NCBI GenBank assembly: GCA_022495995.1
Contig: JAFEMH010000521.1
Location: forward strand, 186,001 to 250,000
DNA length: 64,000 nucleotides
Source: Adenophora triphylla var. japonica
Taxonomy: Eukaryota; Streptophyta; Magnoliopsida; Asterales; Campanulaceae
Reading direction: 5' to 3'
The notes beneath the pieces are model-generated. The model made no database searches, had not been told where the DNA came from, and saw only the letters and a program-made list of their open reading frames with translations. The position numbers and the translations under genes were made by a program. Shown here in pieces: positions 23,971 to 36,164 of this stretch. Position 1 is the stretch's first letter. The number at the start of each line of letters is the position of its first letter.

Positions 23971-24029
23971 CTTCGACAATGAAAATGAGGTGGGAGGTCC
24001 ATTCGTTTGACAGCTCCTTTCCCCTGCAA

Positions 24030-24195
24030 GATCTGAACTACGACCGACTTGATTCCCACATGGGATACATGGGAATCCTTTCGTCACGACCGCCTTGGTC
24101 ACCTCCTCGCCCATCTCGATAAAGTTTGCCAGATTGGGATCCTCACTTTGTCGATGACCCCACTTCCCCTGGAAGTACCATCGCCGAGGGGCTAC
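24030..24195 (+). other. Element E pre-LTR conserved block and polypurine tract
   Basis: CTGAACTACGACCGACTTGA followed by GGGATACATGGGAATCC matches the pre-LTR blocks of A and B. GCCGAGGGGCTAC at 24183-24195 directly precedes the LTR and is nearly identical to GCCGAGGGGCTTC in B, so it is the likely polypurine tract. Confidence 0.7.
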
Positions 24196-25889
24196 TGTAA
24201 GTACCCCAATTTGGGTCGTTAATGTTCTGCCAGCCCAAATTAATGATTTATGATCATTTAGGGGCATTTTGGACATTATTATGACAATTTGAATGAGGAA
24301 GGACCTCTTAAGAATAAAAAAATGGACAAATACCTCGCTGGAAATTTGTCATTTCCAATAAAAAGGGAATATTGACCAAGTGCAAAATGCCAAAACTGCT
24401 TTCTGCACAAGATCAGGTACGCTGCTGGGGTCATCCGCGCGAATGAGATTGTACCTACAATCTTGTCCACACGGATAAGATTGTCATCCAGACAACCTAT
24501 AAATACAACCCTTCTCCCTCAATTTAACAACACAGAAAAAACCCAAAAATACGAAAACCTACTGTTATGCTGTCAAAATCCATTCCCAAATAGCCATTCA
24601 CCCCTTCACAATTCAAAATCCAACACCAAATCCAACATCAAATCCATCCCAAACCACTCTTAAGCCTTTGAAACCTTCAAACCCTACACACAAGTCAAGA
24701 AACATTGGTAATACCCTTGTTCTTCTTTAGTCAAAACTCACTCATACATATATTTTCATGCATAAATGATGTAAAGTGATTGCTACTACTTGTTGTTTGA
24801 ATACCCCTTCCCCTCTTGTCCCAAGGATCCAAGAGGATCTCCATGGAATCCATTTCCATGGATGATCTTCTAAGATGATCCACATTCCCCTTTATCTTTA
24901 TGTCATTCCCCACTCCCCTCTTACATTACTTGGTACTTGCTTGCTTGACCTAGAAGATGGTCATTTTGGAGTCAATCTCCATATGTGACCACTTCAAATT
25001 GGTCCATATCTTTTTTACTTCCATGTCTCTTTACATTGACTAATTTTTACTTACTTCCTTGAGCTAGAGTATGGTCATCTTGGAGCCCATCTCCATAGAT
25101 GACCACTTCAAAGGGTCCATAAACTTTACTTCCTTGCAAATCCCCCTCCCCATGTCTAAGATGCTCACCTTGGAACACTTTCCGTAGATAAAAATCATCT
25201 AGACTTATAAAATAGGTCACACAAGATGTAGGAGATACACTTGAGTATAGATCTCAAGGATGGTCATCTTATGACCACCTTAGAGATCTTCCTCTAAAGT
25301 TGATACATCTTGACCTAACTCTCTTGTCAATTTACTTTTTATGTCAAAATCCCCCTTCCCTCTAGCAAATGATGTGTTTTCAAAGTCCTAACATACCCCC
25401 GGGATGGCTTGGTTAAGAGGATTCATCAATTATGACCACTAACCAAAGTCTAGGGAAAGAGAGGATAAAACATGGATGCCAAAAAATCAATTCAATTCCT
25501 TCATTTTCTACTTTCAGTTACAATTCCAGTTAAGTCCTATAAATCCAGTTAACTTTCTGGAAATTACAGTGACTAAACTGGAAACTGTAAAAAATATTGA
25601 CCTGCAGGGCTATCCACATGGATAAGACTGCATTACAGTGTTGTCCACGCGGATGACATTGTCACCTGCAAACAGTTTCTCAGTTTTCTGTTATTTTCTG
25701 TTTTAATCACTGTTTTCAAACTATTTTTCAGTTTAGTCCCTAGAATTTCTGTTATTTCCAGAAAACCCCTTTTTTCAAAGTCCTTTTTCAAAACACACAC
25801 ACACAAAAGTTTCAAGTGTGGAAGACTCGTCATACGAGGCATTCCTGGTGCACGTCAAAACGTCCTTCCCGAAGCGTAACGTGACCTCC
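24196..25889 (+). repeat. Element E 3' LTR, interrupted at its end
   Basis: It starts TGTAAGTACCCCAATTTGGG. A TATA box (TATAAAT) is at 24498-24504, with two motif relatives just before it. A roughly 170-bp degenerate duplication (TGGTCATCTTGGAGCCCATC type) lies at 24950-25290. Homology with LTRs of A and B runs to GTGACCTCC at 25881-25889 and then stops where element D begins. Two further motif-like pieces, TATCCACATGGATAAGACTG and TTGTCCACGCGGATGACATT, occur at about 25610-25665, far past the TATA box. Confidence 0.7.
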
Positions 25890-26338
25890 AGTAGACACCC
25901 CATTCTGAACCCATCGGAGCAGATTAATACCACTCTAAGTCTCGCCTTGAGTCAAGAAGTAGAAATCCACCATTTCGTCATGTTTCGTTAAGTTTTGACT
26001 AACGACCGTTAGTTTAGACTAAACTGCATATGAGATAATGAGGGAAGGACAGAATTGTCCACTGACGGGCTTATCTAGCGCGGAATAGCCAGTCTCCTCG
26101 TCGATTTCTACCTCTTTCGGGATAAAACTTTATCAATCCGGCCATCCAATAAGATTTGAGTTCTGGAACCTTCCCAGGGTGTTTTATCTCTCCACCAACA
26201 CATCTCCAACACCTATAAATACTAAAAGACTTTCAGTATTTTGGATCCAAGACTTTTCAAGTCAAAACCCCCACATTTATTGGTTTCTCTCCCTGAAAGA
26301 TTCCTGTAAATCACCCCTAAATCACCTAAAGTTTGTTT
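25890..26338 (+). repeat. Element D 5' LTR, left part
   Basis: This is 449 bp from the presumed LTR start to the CACTA insertion. A TATA box (CTATAAAT, 26213-26220) lies about 120 bp before the insertion, so the transposon sits in the transcribed part of the LTR. A GCGCGGAATAGCC-like relative of the E motif is at about 26080. The right part of the LTR is 57206-57698. Confidence 0.65.
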
Positions 26339-26965
26339 CACTACAGGAAATAGGCTTATATACGGCAGATTTTAACCGCCGTATATAGTACGCGAGCCAC
26401 CGTAAATGATATATACGGCGGACTATCCGCCGTATATAGTGCACCGTATAAAGTATCACCGTATATAGTATTTACGGCGGGATATCTGCCGTATATACTA
26501 TTTACGACGGAAATACAACCGCCATATATAATCGAGTACAAATACGGCGGCTTATGAACCGCCGCATATAATGAAATACAAATACGTCGTATGTATAACA
26601 GGCATATTTGAGGAAGCTTTATACGGCGGTATATAATCGCCGTATATAATGAAAATTTATATACGGCGGTGTAGATCCGCCATATATAATAGATGAGTCA
26701 TCCAAGAGAGCACGAATTGTCCCATTTTCACCCCACCCAGATTCCCTCATCCCCCTATGGGAATGAGTCGTCCATTATACTTATATACAGGGGATGTAGG
26801 GAACCATCGTAAATAACTAGGTATGAGACGAGTCGTCCACTAGAGCACGAATCGTCCCATTTGCACCCCACCCAGATTCCCTCGTCCCCCTTTGGGGACG
26901 AGTCGTCCAATGACGTATTTACGGCGGTTTCAAAAATCCCCCGTAAATAACTAGATTTTTTTTCC
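26339..26965. repeat. CACTA left terminal and subterminal repeats
   Basis: After the terminal CACTACAGGAAAT, inverted pairs such as TATACGGCGG...CCGCCGTATATA occur about ten times to 26690. A roughly 150-bp duplication follows (about 26690-26770 and 26825-26905, GTCCCATTTTCACCCCACCC type), each copy bounded by GAGTCGTCC-like boxes. Such arrays are the usual binding sites of the element's TnpA-type protein. Confidence 0.85.
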
Positions 26966-27465
26966 ACCAGCTCTGTATAATTCACTTTCCCCAAAAATAC
27001 ACCCGCAGAAACCAAATTCAACCTGTACACACACAAATGCAACCTGTATATAATCAAAAATACACCCGCAGAAACCAAATTCAACCTGTATATAAAATAA
27101 CAAGGCTTTGTAAATGTATATACAACACAATATCAACATAATAACCATTAACACAAAAAAGATAGTTGCATGTATCCTAAACTCAATATATACAACACAA
27201 TATCAATGTTTACAATCAACAAGCTGTATCCTGATACAAATATTCCATCATCAGCTAGAATTTAGTCACCAATGGATAAGTGCACAACATCTCCAACAAC
27301 CAAGTCATCAAGTGTATGGACTGCTGATCCAAAAAGGGTAGTCAAAAATGTTAGATGTGCACTACTTGTTAAAAATACAAGGGAAGGGAGCAAATTGCAA
27401 GAAACGCAATAGTGATAGTTCATCATGGATAGAATCGGATCAAGAACTTTGAGAAAACATACCAC
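26966..27465. other. CACTA 3' non-coding stretch beside TnpA-like gene
   Basis: AT-rich sequence with two near copies of ACACCCGCAGAAACCAAATT followed by CAACCTGTA (about 26998 and 27059), and a duplicated ATACAACACAATATCAA (27118 and 27188). I see no coding potential beyond the 3' end of the TnpA-like gene. Confidence 0.5.
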
Positions 27466-29030
27466 CGCATCTTCATTACTGCCATTTCCACGTTGTTGCA
27501 TAAAACAACGTTTCAAATCTTCTATTTGTTGGCGTTGATCCTTAAGTTGCTTTTGAAATTCTGCTTTGATGGATGACACCGTCTCCTCAAGTTCAGCAAC
27601 ACGGGCTGCAGAAGCACTTTGAGAAGTTGAGGCTTTACTATGCACCCTAGTTTTGGTAAGACCTTGTCCCATACAGCGCACTCTCCCATGGTCATCATTT
27701 CCCATAAGATTTGCGAATATCTATTATCGCTTGCTGGGAGAGTTTTGTTCCTACTCTGGTAGCTCTTCAATTGCATCATTTAACGTTAACTGTAACAAAA
27801 AATAACATGTTCAATATAATTGTTTTAACTTTAATTAATATTATGAAAATGAAGTTAGAAATGGAAAAAGTATTCTATACAAGAACAAAACTCAAACAAA
27901 AAAGGTTGAAACATTAACTTACGATCATACGAGAGGTGGTTTTGTCTGCATCCTGACCACTTTTGTCCATGCGAGTAGCTATGAACACGCTAATGCGATC
28001 AGTGGGTAATCCCTCGTCTCCTCTCTACCATTTATAATAGAATCATTTGACCCAAAAAAAATATTTATATACGATACAAAAAGAAGCATTAATTGACAAC
28101 TGAGAACTAAATTGAACGATGACAAACCTCTTTTATGATAGTGCAATGCGACTTTTTTCCAGTCCTGTTCAGGCACTCTTGCTTTGCTCGATTCGCTTGA
28201 TTTATTAGTGATAATTCCTGGAAAAAAAAGAAGATAATATTAGTATTAATTTGACTACTTATATAAGAAATTCACGATAATAGATTGAGATTAATTTGAA
28301 ATATACCCGAACCTTTTCTATACTCCACATTGCAACAAGTTCAGCCCATTGATTTGCAACACACGCATGGGGTGGGTGAGCCAATTGCTCCTCGTCGAAT
28401 TCATACATATTATACATACATTTCACCTGACATTTCCATATTACAAATTCATAATCATAAATGTGAGTAAAATTGCATAGTAAGCAAATGAGATCTAAAC
28501 AAATACATATTACAAGTAAATAAAGTCGTCTGTTGCATACTTATTATATGCTTGTCTCACCTGATATTTCCAGTCTCTCCATTATTTATTGAGAGCTAGA
28601 TGCATAACTTGCTCGTACTCCGGAGGCGCATTGGTATTATCATATATACAATTCAACAAAGAAAAAGAACAATTGGTAGAGAATCATAAGACTTTTGAGT
28701 ACTTACTAGAATACAAAACTAAAGCCAAGAAAAAATAATCAAGTAAATGTGAGATTTATGTAAGGAATATGGATTACAACTTACTAGAATGTCTCTCCAT
28801 ACGTGATCTAGAACTGCACGTTCCATCTGATGCCATTCTCTCGTTAATGGGAAATGTTCCCCATTTCTCACAAAATATCCTAGCTGAGTAGCTAGTTTTG
28901 CATGTTCCCCACCAAGGGGTTGTCCAAATTCATTCCATATTATATTTAGTTTTTCTTTACCCCATTTTTTTGTTGATTTTGCCAGCCCTCTTCCTTTCTT
29001 TCTTGAGCCCCTGTTAATTCCTTCCTTGGC
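27466..29030 (-). pseudogene. TnpA/TNP1-like gene of the CACTA element (PTTA/En-Spm domain)
   Basis: Minus-strand pieces follow the order known for plant PTTA/En-Spm proteins. They are a basic segment with PLGGEHAKLATQLGYFVRNG and LTREWHQMERAVLDHVWRDI (about 28915-28790), YEQVMHLALNK (about 28600), a His/Trp segment HPPHACVANQWAELVAMW (about 28380-28325), NRAKQECLNRTGKKSH (about 28200-28150), GLPTDRISVFIATRMDKSG (about 28015-27955), and a C-terminal coiled coil (VAELEETVSSIKAEFQKQLK and on, 27600-27500). The pieces are separated by introns; a TAA follows MHLALNK, and a TAG lies near 27765. In En/Spm such a protein binds subterminal boxes, here probably the TATACGGCGG repeats. Confidence 0.75.
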
Positions 29031-29154
29031 GGCATATCTGGCAAAAAAAACTTCATACAAAAGAAATTTTACTAATGAACCACACCTAAAGCCAAAACAT
29101 AGCAAAGCCACAAATATAGAGACTGAAACAACAATAAATGCACCAACAACCAAC

Positions 29155-31085
29155 TAAGCTACACAGTTTTCATTGTCAGAATGTGTGTAAAGTCAATTAT
29201 GTGTCATGCCAATAAAAAGAAAAAATTGTCAACATATTTATTAAGTAGGAGCCCATGCAATTGCCTGGACTCGCTTTGGTGCAGATTCTCCCCTGCATCA
29301 TCTTTAAAAAAGGTGCAAGCGAGTAAACATGAGATATACAATGACATGGGATAGTCTTTTGGGGGCAGCAAGACTACTAATGTAACCTCCTTTTCAATTG
29401 GGCATCAAAAGCAGAAAATGACCCCATAAAGATTTCAGGCAAAAATCCATGATGAAAGTTATCTTTCACCCCCTCATAGCATGTGGCTCAGACAAATATT
29501 AACATAATACCTGCTAAAATGATGATATCAAAGGTACAAAAATCCTACATAAGTCGTAACCGGAACAAACCTTCACCTGAACAAGCATTTATTTATGAGG
29601 GGAGGGCTGGGGGGGTTAACTATTATTCTGGACGGAACCCAAAATTTTTTGGGATTACCAAAAACTGAAGTGGGTGTATTTCTTAGGAGTGGTTGTTTTG
29701 ACCCTCAATTGATTTGATTTGTGTGCTTCCAGTTGATCCTGAATCGATTGAATATCAAATGATCTTTTATGCAGTGTTTAAATAGTCCATCATTGTCTGT
29801 AGGAGTATGCCTGGGATTTGGCCAAGAATTATTCGGTTTTTGATGCATGTTGTGGTACTGTTACGCCATGATTCAACAAACAAACAATGATTCAACAAAT
29901 TTATTAAGGGATACATGTAGCATCTTATCAGGGTAAAATATATTATGCGTCTTTGGATGACCTTATAATCAAAGAACTTAAACTCATATGCATGATATTT
30001 ATCCAAAGATATCAGTCACGCCATGATTCAACAAACAAATAATGATTTAGTAATTATTGAAGAAGCAAACAAATCCACAGTAAGATCTAAAGCATCTCAA
30101 GATTATAGCCGGTTCCAGTTGACTGCTCATAAAAAATAAAATTTCATTAACAGGGGCAATAGCTCCACATTGGTAGTGAATTCCATTTATTCTATTTGGA
30201 AATCTTAAATATTGTAATCCATTTATTTTTTAAACAACCTTGTATGCAGTTTATAACTGTTCTTAGATCACAATTTGCAACATTTTGAAAAAAAAAAGAA
30301 CCTAATAAAAAAGTATAATATAGTACAGGGGGTCTGGGCCTCCCGCGGGTACCATCTGAAAACTATGACACGCATAAAAAAAGCCACTGACTGTAGATTG
30401 TGTGACACTGAGGAAAAACACATGAAAAGAATAGACCTATCAAGAGTAGTAGCAAATTGCAACTATAAAAAATGTTGATGAATGGAACACTTCATGAAAA
30501 GAAGGTAATCTCCACTACATATCCACCCCTAACATAGTCACATTAACTAATATCTCTATAAAGTAACATAAGTGATCAAGATAAATTATTAAAAATGCTT
30601 AAATTTCAGCATTGACGGAATATAGTACCAAATCGGTGGGGGGGGGGGCTCCCGCGGGTACCAAATCGGTGGGGAAGCGGGGCGGGGACATCCCAGTACC
30701 CAAAATTTTATTAGAAACAAATATTACAAATGTTATTACAAAAAAGTATAAAATAGTACGGGGGGCTGGGGCTCCCGCGGGTACCAAATCGGTGGGGAAG
30801 CAGGGCGAGGACATCCCAAAGTGAAAATTGGATATTCATTTAATATATTCAAATTTGTACAGACATCAAAGGAGTACCTAGAGAAGCATATGACAGAGGT
30901 GGAAAGTAACTTGAGAGAGATGCTGCAACAAGATCCTGTAGGAAATAAGATATAAAATGATTGATAAACTTCCATCATTACTAAGAAAAGGTAGCATAAA
31001 CCATATCTATAGCCCAAAACTTTTGTTTTCTAGCATACTATACAATTGTCAAATGTATCAAAATAAAAATTAAGAGTTTAATCAA
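29155..31085. other. CACTA internal spacer with G-rich repeat blocks
   Basis: No gene is supported. Three related G-rich blocks lie at about 30320-30350, 30635-30700 and 30750-30820. Their shared core is GGCTCCCGCGGGTACC followed, in the last two, by AAATCGGTGGGGAAGC and GGGGCGGGGACATCCCA-like text. They may be remains of a small inserted element. The rest is AT-rich. Confidence 0.5.
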
Positions 31086-31089
31086 AAGA

Positions 31090-31300
31090 AGCAGAACAAA
31101 TACATATTACAATTAACAATATTAATATTCAACCATACAAAATAACAAGTTTGATTGAAACATGAAACATAAGTAATAACATTGTCTTAGTAATAGTAAG
31201 CAAATAAGATCTAAACAAATACATATTACAATTAACAATATTAATATTCAACCATACAAAATAACAAGTGATTGAAACATGAAACATAAGTAATAACATC
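31090..31300. repeat. Direct repeat pair, also present at 51060-51230
   Basis: A unit of about 100 bp (AGATCTAAACAAATACATAT, ACAATTAACAATATTAATAT, TCAACCATACAAAATAACAA and on to GAAACATAAGTAATAACAT) occurs twice here. It recurs at 51060-51230. These copies lie at the two ends of the accessory gene, on either side of element B. Confidence 0.85.
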
Positions 31301-31319
31301 ACTGATGAGAGCCAGAGCC

Positions 31320-32467
31320 TTGTCCCTGATAGTAGGTCTGACGGGAAGAACGCCTCTGGGCACAAGTAGTGGCTCTCAACTGCATCATAGCTAAATAATC
31401 CTCAGAAACTGGCTCGTAACTCCGGGTCTCAGTCTATATCGCCCATGCCTCCAACTGCCTAGATCGGGCTCCCAAAATAGCAGTATCATCCTCCAGCCCC
31501 TCAAAATGATCCTGAACTTCCTCCCAGCTGACATCCTCCAAAGCATGCTGGCTCTGCTCCCTAGTTATCCTTGATTGTTCCTGCTCATCCAAATATGCAT
31601 TCATTAGAGTCCACTTATCCAAAGAGCCCTGCTGGCTCTGGTTCTGCTCTCCACCTTGACCTCCCTACCTCTCCTGATCCGGATCCTGCTCCTCATCCTC
31701 CTCCTCATCAACCGGATCCATTTCATCATCTACACTCGGCATACGCCAATGCCTGGCTGCGCAACACTCGGAAAGGTGGCCCCTACCGAGCAAGAGACCA
31801 TTCTCCTGGGAGTACCATATTCAAACAATAAAGACCTGTTGTCTGCCGCCCTCGGGTCCTCACAAACTTGTCATATTGCACTAGTCAGTCTCTAGAATAA
31901 AAATTCGTGCCCCCCCCCTTGTCAATTTCACCGCCTCGGGTTTTAGTTCCGCCAAACAAGCTTTCGCAAGAAATGTGATCATCCCCCCTATTGAGATGTT
32001 TCCCTTTTTGCTCAAAGCAAATGCCTCACATCTACTAACATAAATCTCAACCCAATCAGTGATCACCTGAAAATTCCTCAACCCCGTTCTCAAAAGATTC
32101 ACCATAGCCACATTCAGTTGGGCTGGCTCTCCATTTGCCAACCATGACATAGATAGCCCTCTGTAAAATAACTTCCAAGCCGGGTGAGAAAGAGAGGAAG
32201 CCCTAAAGTGTTTCTTATTACAAGGAATCTGGTGAGCTTCGAGAAGAAAAAGCACCCCGCCCCATCAACTTCTAACCAATTTCCCCTCAGCTGATCCACA
32301 CCAAAGACTTCCCTCAACTCATCATAGGTCACTCTATTTGTTTCATCATCCAAATTAAACTGAATTGAATTTTCTTGTGACCCCTTACCTCTCTCCAAAG
32401 TTGACAGGAACTCTAGGGAGTATCTTAAATAAGTATTGGCCCTCTTCCCCAGGAAGTTACCTAACCC
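31320..32467 (-). pseudogene. CACTA accessory gene, 3' part (putative plant transposon protein)
   Basis: On the minus strand this continues the frame that starts at 50885 and is cut at the element B insertion. It reads GNFLGKRANTYLRYSLEFLS, later RVTYDELREVFGVDQLRG, then after a frameshift at about 32230 HPAWKLFYRGLSMSWLANGE and KKGNISIGGMITFLAKAC, ending with an acidic Asp/Glu/Pro stretch (31745-31640) and a Gln-rich tail (31620-31440). The pattern resembles the 'putative plant transposon protein' family often found with plant mobile elements. Function is unknown. Further stops lie near 31665. Confidence 0.6.
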
Positions 32468-32472
32468 GGCCT
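32468..32472 (+). other. Target site duplication of element B, left copy
   Basis: GGCCT directly precedes the LTR start TGTAAGTACCC at 32473 and is repeated at 50628-50632 directly after the 3' LTR. Five bases is the usual duplication for Ty3/gypsy integrases. Confidence 0.95.
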
Positions 32473-34207
32473 TGTAAGTACCCAAATCTGGCTCATGCCT
32501 TCCAGATAAGTTTCCCGGTAATTCCCCGGACTTTCCTAGAGTTCCGGAGCAATTCCGGAATTGTTCCAAACCTCCCAAGGGCTGAAGAGATTGCTCTAAA
32601 TTAAAAGGGCACGTTTTAATTGATTTAGGCATCCTTCTAGAATTGCCACCTTGCATGATTCTAGAAACATGCTGAGTCACACAGGATAATGCCGCACGCC
32701 TGCATTAGCCAAGAACCCCTAGCCGCACGGCCTCATTAGACTTATCCAGACTGCCTATAAATAGATCCCTCCTCTTCCCATTTTAGAAAAGAAAAAACAC
32801 ACACAATACACCATACTCAGCTCCAAAACTCTCTCAAAACACTGCTGCAAGATCAAGAGGTTGAAGAAAGCCAAAAAACCACCTCCCTCCTCCTTGAAGC
32901 CTCCAAAGTTGGTCCTTCCACCAAGCAAGACCCAAAGAAGAAGAGGTCACCACCATTGGTAACCTCTCACTCCCTTACCTTGCATTATACTTGCTCTATG
33001 TGATTTAATTGCTCATTGCATTCATATATTGTCATTATCTTGCTTGGGACTTGGCACTTATCATTAAAGATCCTATCTTTATCATATCCCCTTTTCCTTT
33101 GCATCCTTTGCATGAAATAAGCATCATTTGCTATTAAAAATGTAATTTTTATATTCAAAGGTGCATCCTTTGCACCTAAAAATCCCTTTTTTACATAAAA
33201 ATGTCATCTTTATGCATCCTTTGCTCATAAAAAAGCAATCTTTACATTCAAAATGCATCCTTTGCATATAAAAATCATGTCTTTACCATAAAGGTGCATC
33301 TTTTGCATCTAAAACCCATTTTCATGCATCCTTTGCATCAAAGATCATCTTTTTATCATCAAATTAGCATCCTTTGCATATTAAATACTATTTTCCACCA
33401 TAAAAATGCATCCTTTGCATAAAAATCATGTCTTTATATAAAAAAGCATCCTTTGCAATCAAAAGCATCCTTTGCAATCCAAAAATGTCATCTTTTCACT
33501 AAAAATGTCATTTTTACATGCATTCTCCCATGTCCCCATTAGCAACCTTCGGAAGGGACCGGTGTAAAGATCCTATCTTTACATCGTTTCTTCCATTAAA
33601 GGTGCCACAATCTCTTTAGAAAGGGATAAACCTTGAACCTATATCTCCGATTATCACTTAAGACGAGCATGAAGCATCTATAAGCTCAATCGTCTTAAGG
33701 TGTAGGATTGATGGGCTAAGGTCACTCCTTTCCTGAAGAAACTCATTTTGGACTATAAAAGAGAGTCTTTCTCTCGATCACGCAAGTCCCAAGGTTAAAA
33801 AGCGATGATCACAAGTCCAAGATGAGGACGGGATCAAAATCCCGAACACATAAAAATCCAAGGAATCCCGAACGACAACCAACTAAATGGTTTGTACGTC
33901 CGGAAGACAACTTGGGACATTCCTCCCCCCCCTCTCTCTTTTCAAACACATGCACACAAGAAAGCACGCAAGCAAGCACGATAAATGGAATCTAGGGAGA
34001 CTTGCTACGGCAAGGCACCTTGGGTGAACGACGATCCGTTCTTCCCAAGGGGTAACTTAACCTCCGAACCCTAAATCCTTTTTTTCAAAGTTTTGAGGAA
34101 ATCAAAATGGCGTGGCGACTCCGTTTTTCAAATTAAACCGGATGTTTTCAAACTCGCGTGAATCCGATCTAAAAAAACAAATATTAGAATTTGGGCACAC
34201 ATTCACA
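32473..34207 (+). repeat. Element B 5' LTR
   Basis: It starts TGTAAGTACCC and ends CACATTCACA. It contains the motif pair and TATA box (see next entry), some 20 scattered GCATCCTTTGCAT-like words at about 33095-33490, and TGGCGACTCC at 34113-34122. It is nearly the same as 48894-50627. Confidence 0.95.
32691..32763 (+). promoter_or_regulatory. Element B LTR promoter: motif pair plus TATA box
   Basis: GCCGCACGCCTGCATTAGCC is at 32691-32710 and GCCGCACGGCCTCATTAG at 32722-32739. TATAAATA follows at 32756-32763. The core GCCGCACGGC is a near palindrome and is followed by CTCATT as in the copies upstream of the antisense genes. The 3' LTR has the same set (TATA at 49177-49184). Confidence 0.75.
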
Positions 34208-34210
34208 GTT

Positions 34211-34228
34211 TGGCGACTCCGCTGGGGA
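34211..34228 (+). other. Element B primer binding site (tRNA-Arg)
   Basis: TGGCGACTCCGCTGGGGA begins three bases after the LTR. It is complementary to the 3' end expected of a plant tRNA-Arg (ending in GAGTCGCCA), as used by Ogre-type elements. Confidence 0.85.
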
Positions 34229-36164
34229 AATCCCAAAGGAGAAAAGCTTTCATTTTTAAAATAAACGATACCCGGTATATAGGTGGAAACCACTAACCTT
34301 CCTGTATCGCTCCCTAACCCGGGGCTTGGGATAAATGGTGGTTTAACAATCCCACGTACCGGTATCCCTTTTCAAAAAAAAATAAAAAGAAAGCTTTTTT
34401 CCTTTGAGCGGGTTAGACTCCCATCACGGATTCCAATTATCGTGCTTGCTTTCTTTGCCTTGCATTGCATCATTTGCATCTTAGGAATTGTGCATACTTT
34501 GAACAGGAAGCCTTCTCAAGGCTAAAAGGTGCCTAAAATGTTCGGGAAACAACCTGAAATAGCAAAGGGGTGGAACCTGGAAAATTGATCCATGCAGTCG
34601 TACGGCTCAATCCTCCTTGGATTCTGATCGGACGGCCTCAGTGGCAATTCCACCAGGAAAAATTGAGGTTAATCTGGCAGTCCTAGCAGCTTGGGGCTAC
34701 TCAGTTCCAAGACTGACTGGGGCTCCCAGAAAATTTACGTGCCTTATCTGTTGCATTTTTCCCCGTCCCGAAAAATCATTCCTTTAAAACACATTTATGA
34801 AAATCTCTGTTTTAACTCAAAAAGGAACATTTTTAGGAGACCGCACACTATGCGTACCTTATATATCATGTACACTTTTCATGCACGTCCCTTTAAACCC
34901 GGGGTGGTTTTTCAGCTGCAGTCACGGACAGCCTTACGATGCTCCCGGGCGCGCACGGAATCACCCCAAACTCCCCATGGCAGCCAGTGTCGACCAATCC
35001 ACAGTCCGTGTCACACGTTTCAAAAAATCGTGATTTTTGGTTGGTTTTTGGTCTAGTCCGTGTCATATAGCCCAGTTGCATGTCCCCGTAAAGGTCAAGC
35101 CTTAGTCCATAACGGATGTCAAGATCTTTTGCTCAAGCGAAACTCTGCCGAAATTCCGACAAGGAAAAATCGGTAGCATCTTGACTCCGACATTGACTTC
35201 GACCTTGACCTGCACGGAATGCGTAAGAGTCGAGACTGAGTCTGTGCCAAAAGTCAAAAGATCTTCCGCACAAGCGGAGCTCTGCCAAAATTCCGACAAA
35301 GGAAAAAATGGCAAGATCTCGACTCCGGCATTGACTTCGACCTTGACCTGTACGGAATGTGTAAGAGTCGAGACCAAGTCTGTGTCCAAAAGATCTTTCG
35401 CTCAAGCGAAGCTCTGCTAAAATTCCGATAAGGAAAAATTGGCAAGATCTTAACCTGGCATTGACTTCGATTTTGACTCAGGCACGGCGTATGCAACGAA
35501 GTTCAATGTGACACTGTGTCATCCGGCTTTTACCGCCCGACCCATGCCTATTATCTTCTCGGACATTACTGAAAAGTCAAAACGTCAATCGCGCAAGCGA
35601 AATTCTGCCGAAATTCTGTTAAGGCTGAAAGACGAGACTTTCCCGGTATTGCCTTGACTATAATTAGCATTGCTCGTGCGTTAAAAGTTCCTATGACCTG
35701 CTAGACCCGTTAGGAGCGTTCTTCTCTCTCGGTCGGTGGGATCCGTGTGCCCTATAGGACCCTCGCCCGGGGCTGTCCACCCTGGGAGGTCGAAATACAG
35801 GTGGAATACGAGGGGCTTATAGACGTAGTGACGGAACCCACTGATCCAGGATCTAGAGTAGTTGCGAAAAAGAAGGGCAGAACCCCTTTTCCAACCAAAT
35901 AGGAATTAATAAAAGACACTGTTTTAAGTAAACTGGAAGATTCTTAATTTGCATATTGCTTGAGCCTTCAGCCTAAACACCTACCCCGAGTCTAAACCTC
36001 TCCTATCCCTTTCCCGCAGCGAGAAAGAAGTGGGTGAGAACACCGGGCCGCCGACTTGTTAGTGCAGAATTCTCGGGCAGGTTTGCCGAACCCTCGGTTT
36101 TGTCGGGTTCGTAGAGCCGAATGGCCGATTTGACAGAGAACAAGATCTTGGTTTGGGTAACCAG
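34229..36164 (+). other. Element B untranslated leader with tandem repeat and conserved block
   Basis: No gene is supported. At 35104-35440 a unit of about 130 bp (CAAGATCTTTTGCTCAAGCG, AAACTCTGCCGAAATTCCGA, then a CGACCTTGACCTGCACGGAA part) is repeated about 2.5 to 3 times, with a further related copy at 35575-35650. From 35750 to 35910 the block CCTATAGGACCCTCGCCCGG ... AGTTGCGAAAAAGAAGG matches the block at 3978-4130 of element A. Confidence 0.65.

Larger units (their letters stand above)
19269..25889 (+). mobile_element. Element E: partial Tat/Ogre-like retrotransposon (3' part)
   Basis: Only the 3' region is present: antisense gene 2, two tandem arrays, a polypurine tract and most of a 3' LTR from 24196. 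The gag-pol part and antisense gene 1 are cut off at 19268 by the inverted LTR fragment. The LTR stops at 25889 where element D begins. The order of parts is the same as in A and B, which is why I orient it plus. Confidence 0.75.

Noticed and set aside
24720..25880. Possible small genes in the E LTR
   Set aside because: Open frames are at most 70 codons, unsupported by motif, and the stretch is LTR sequence with degenerate repeats.
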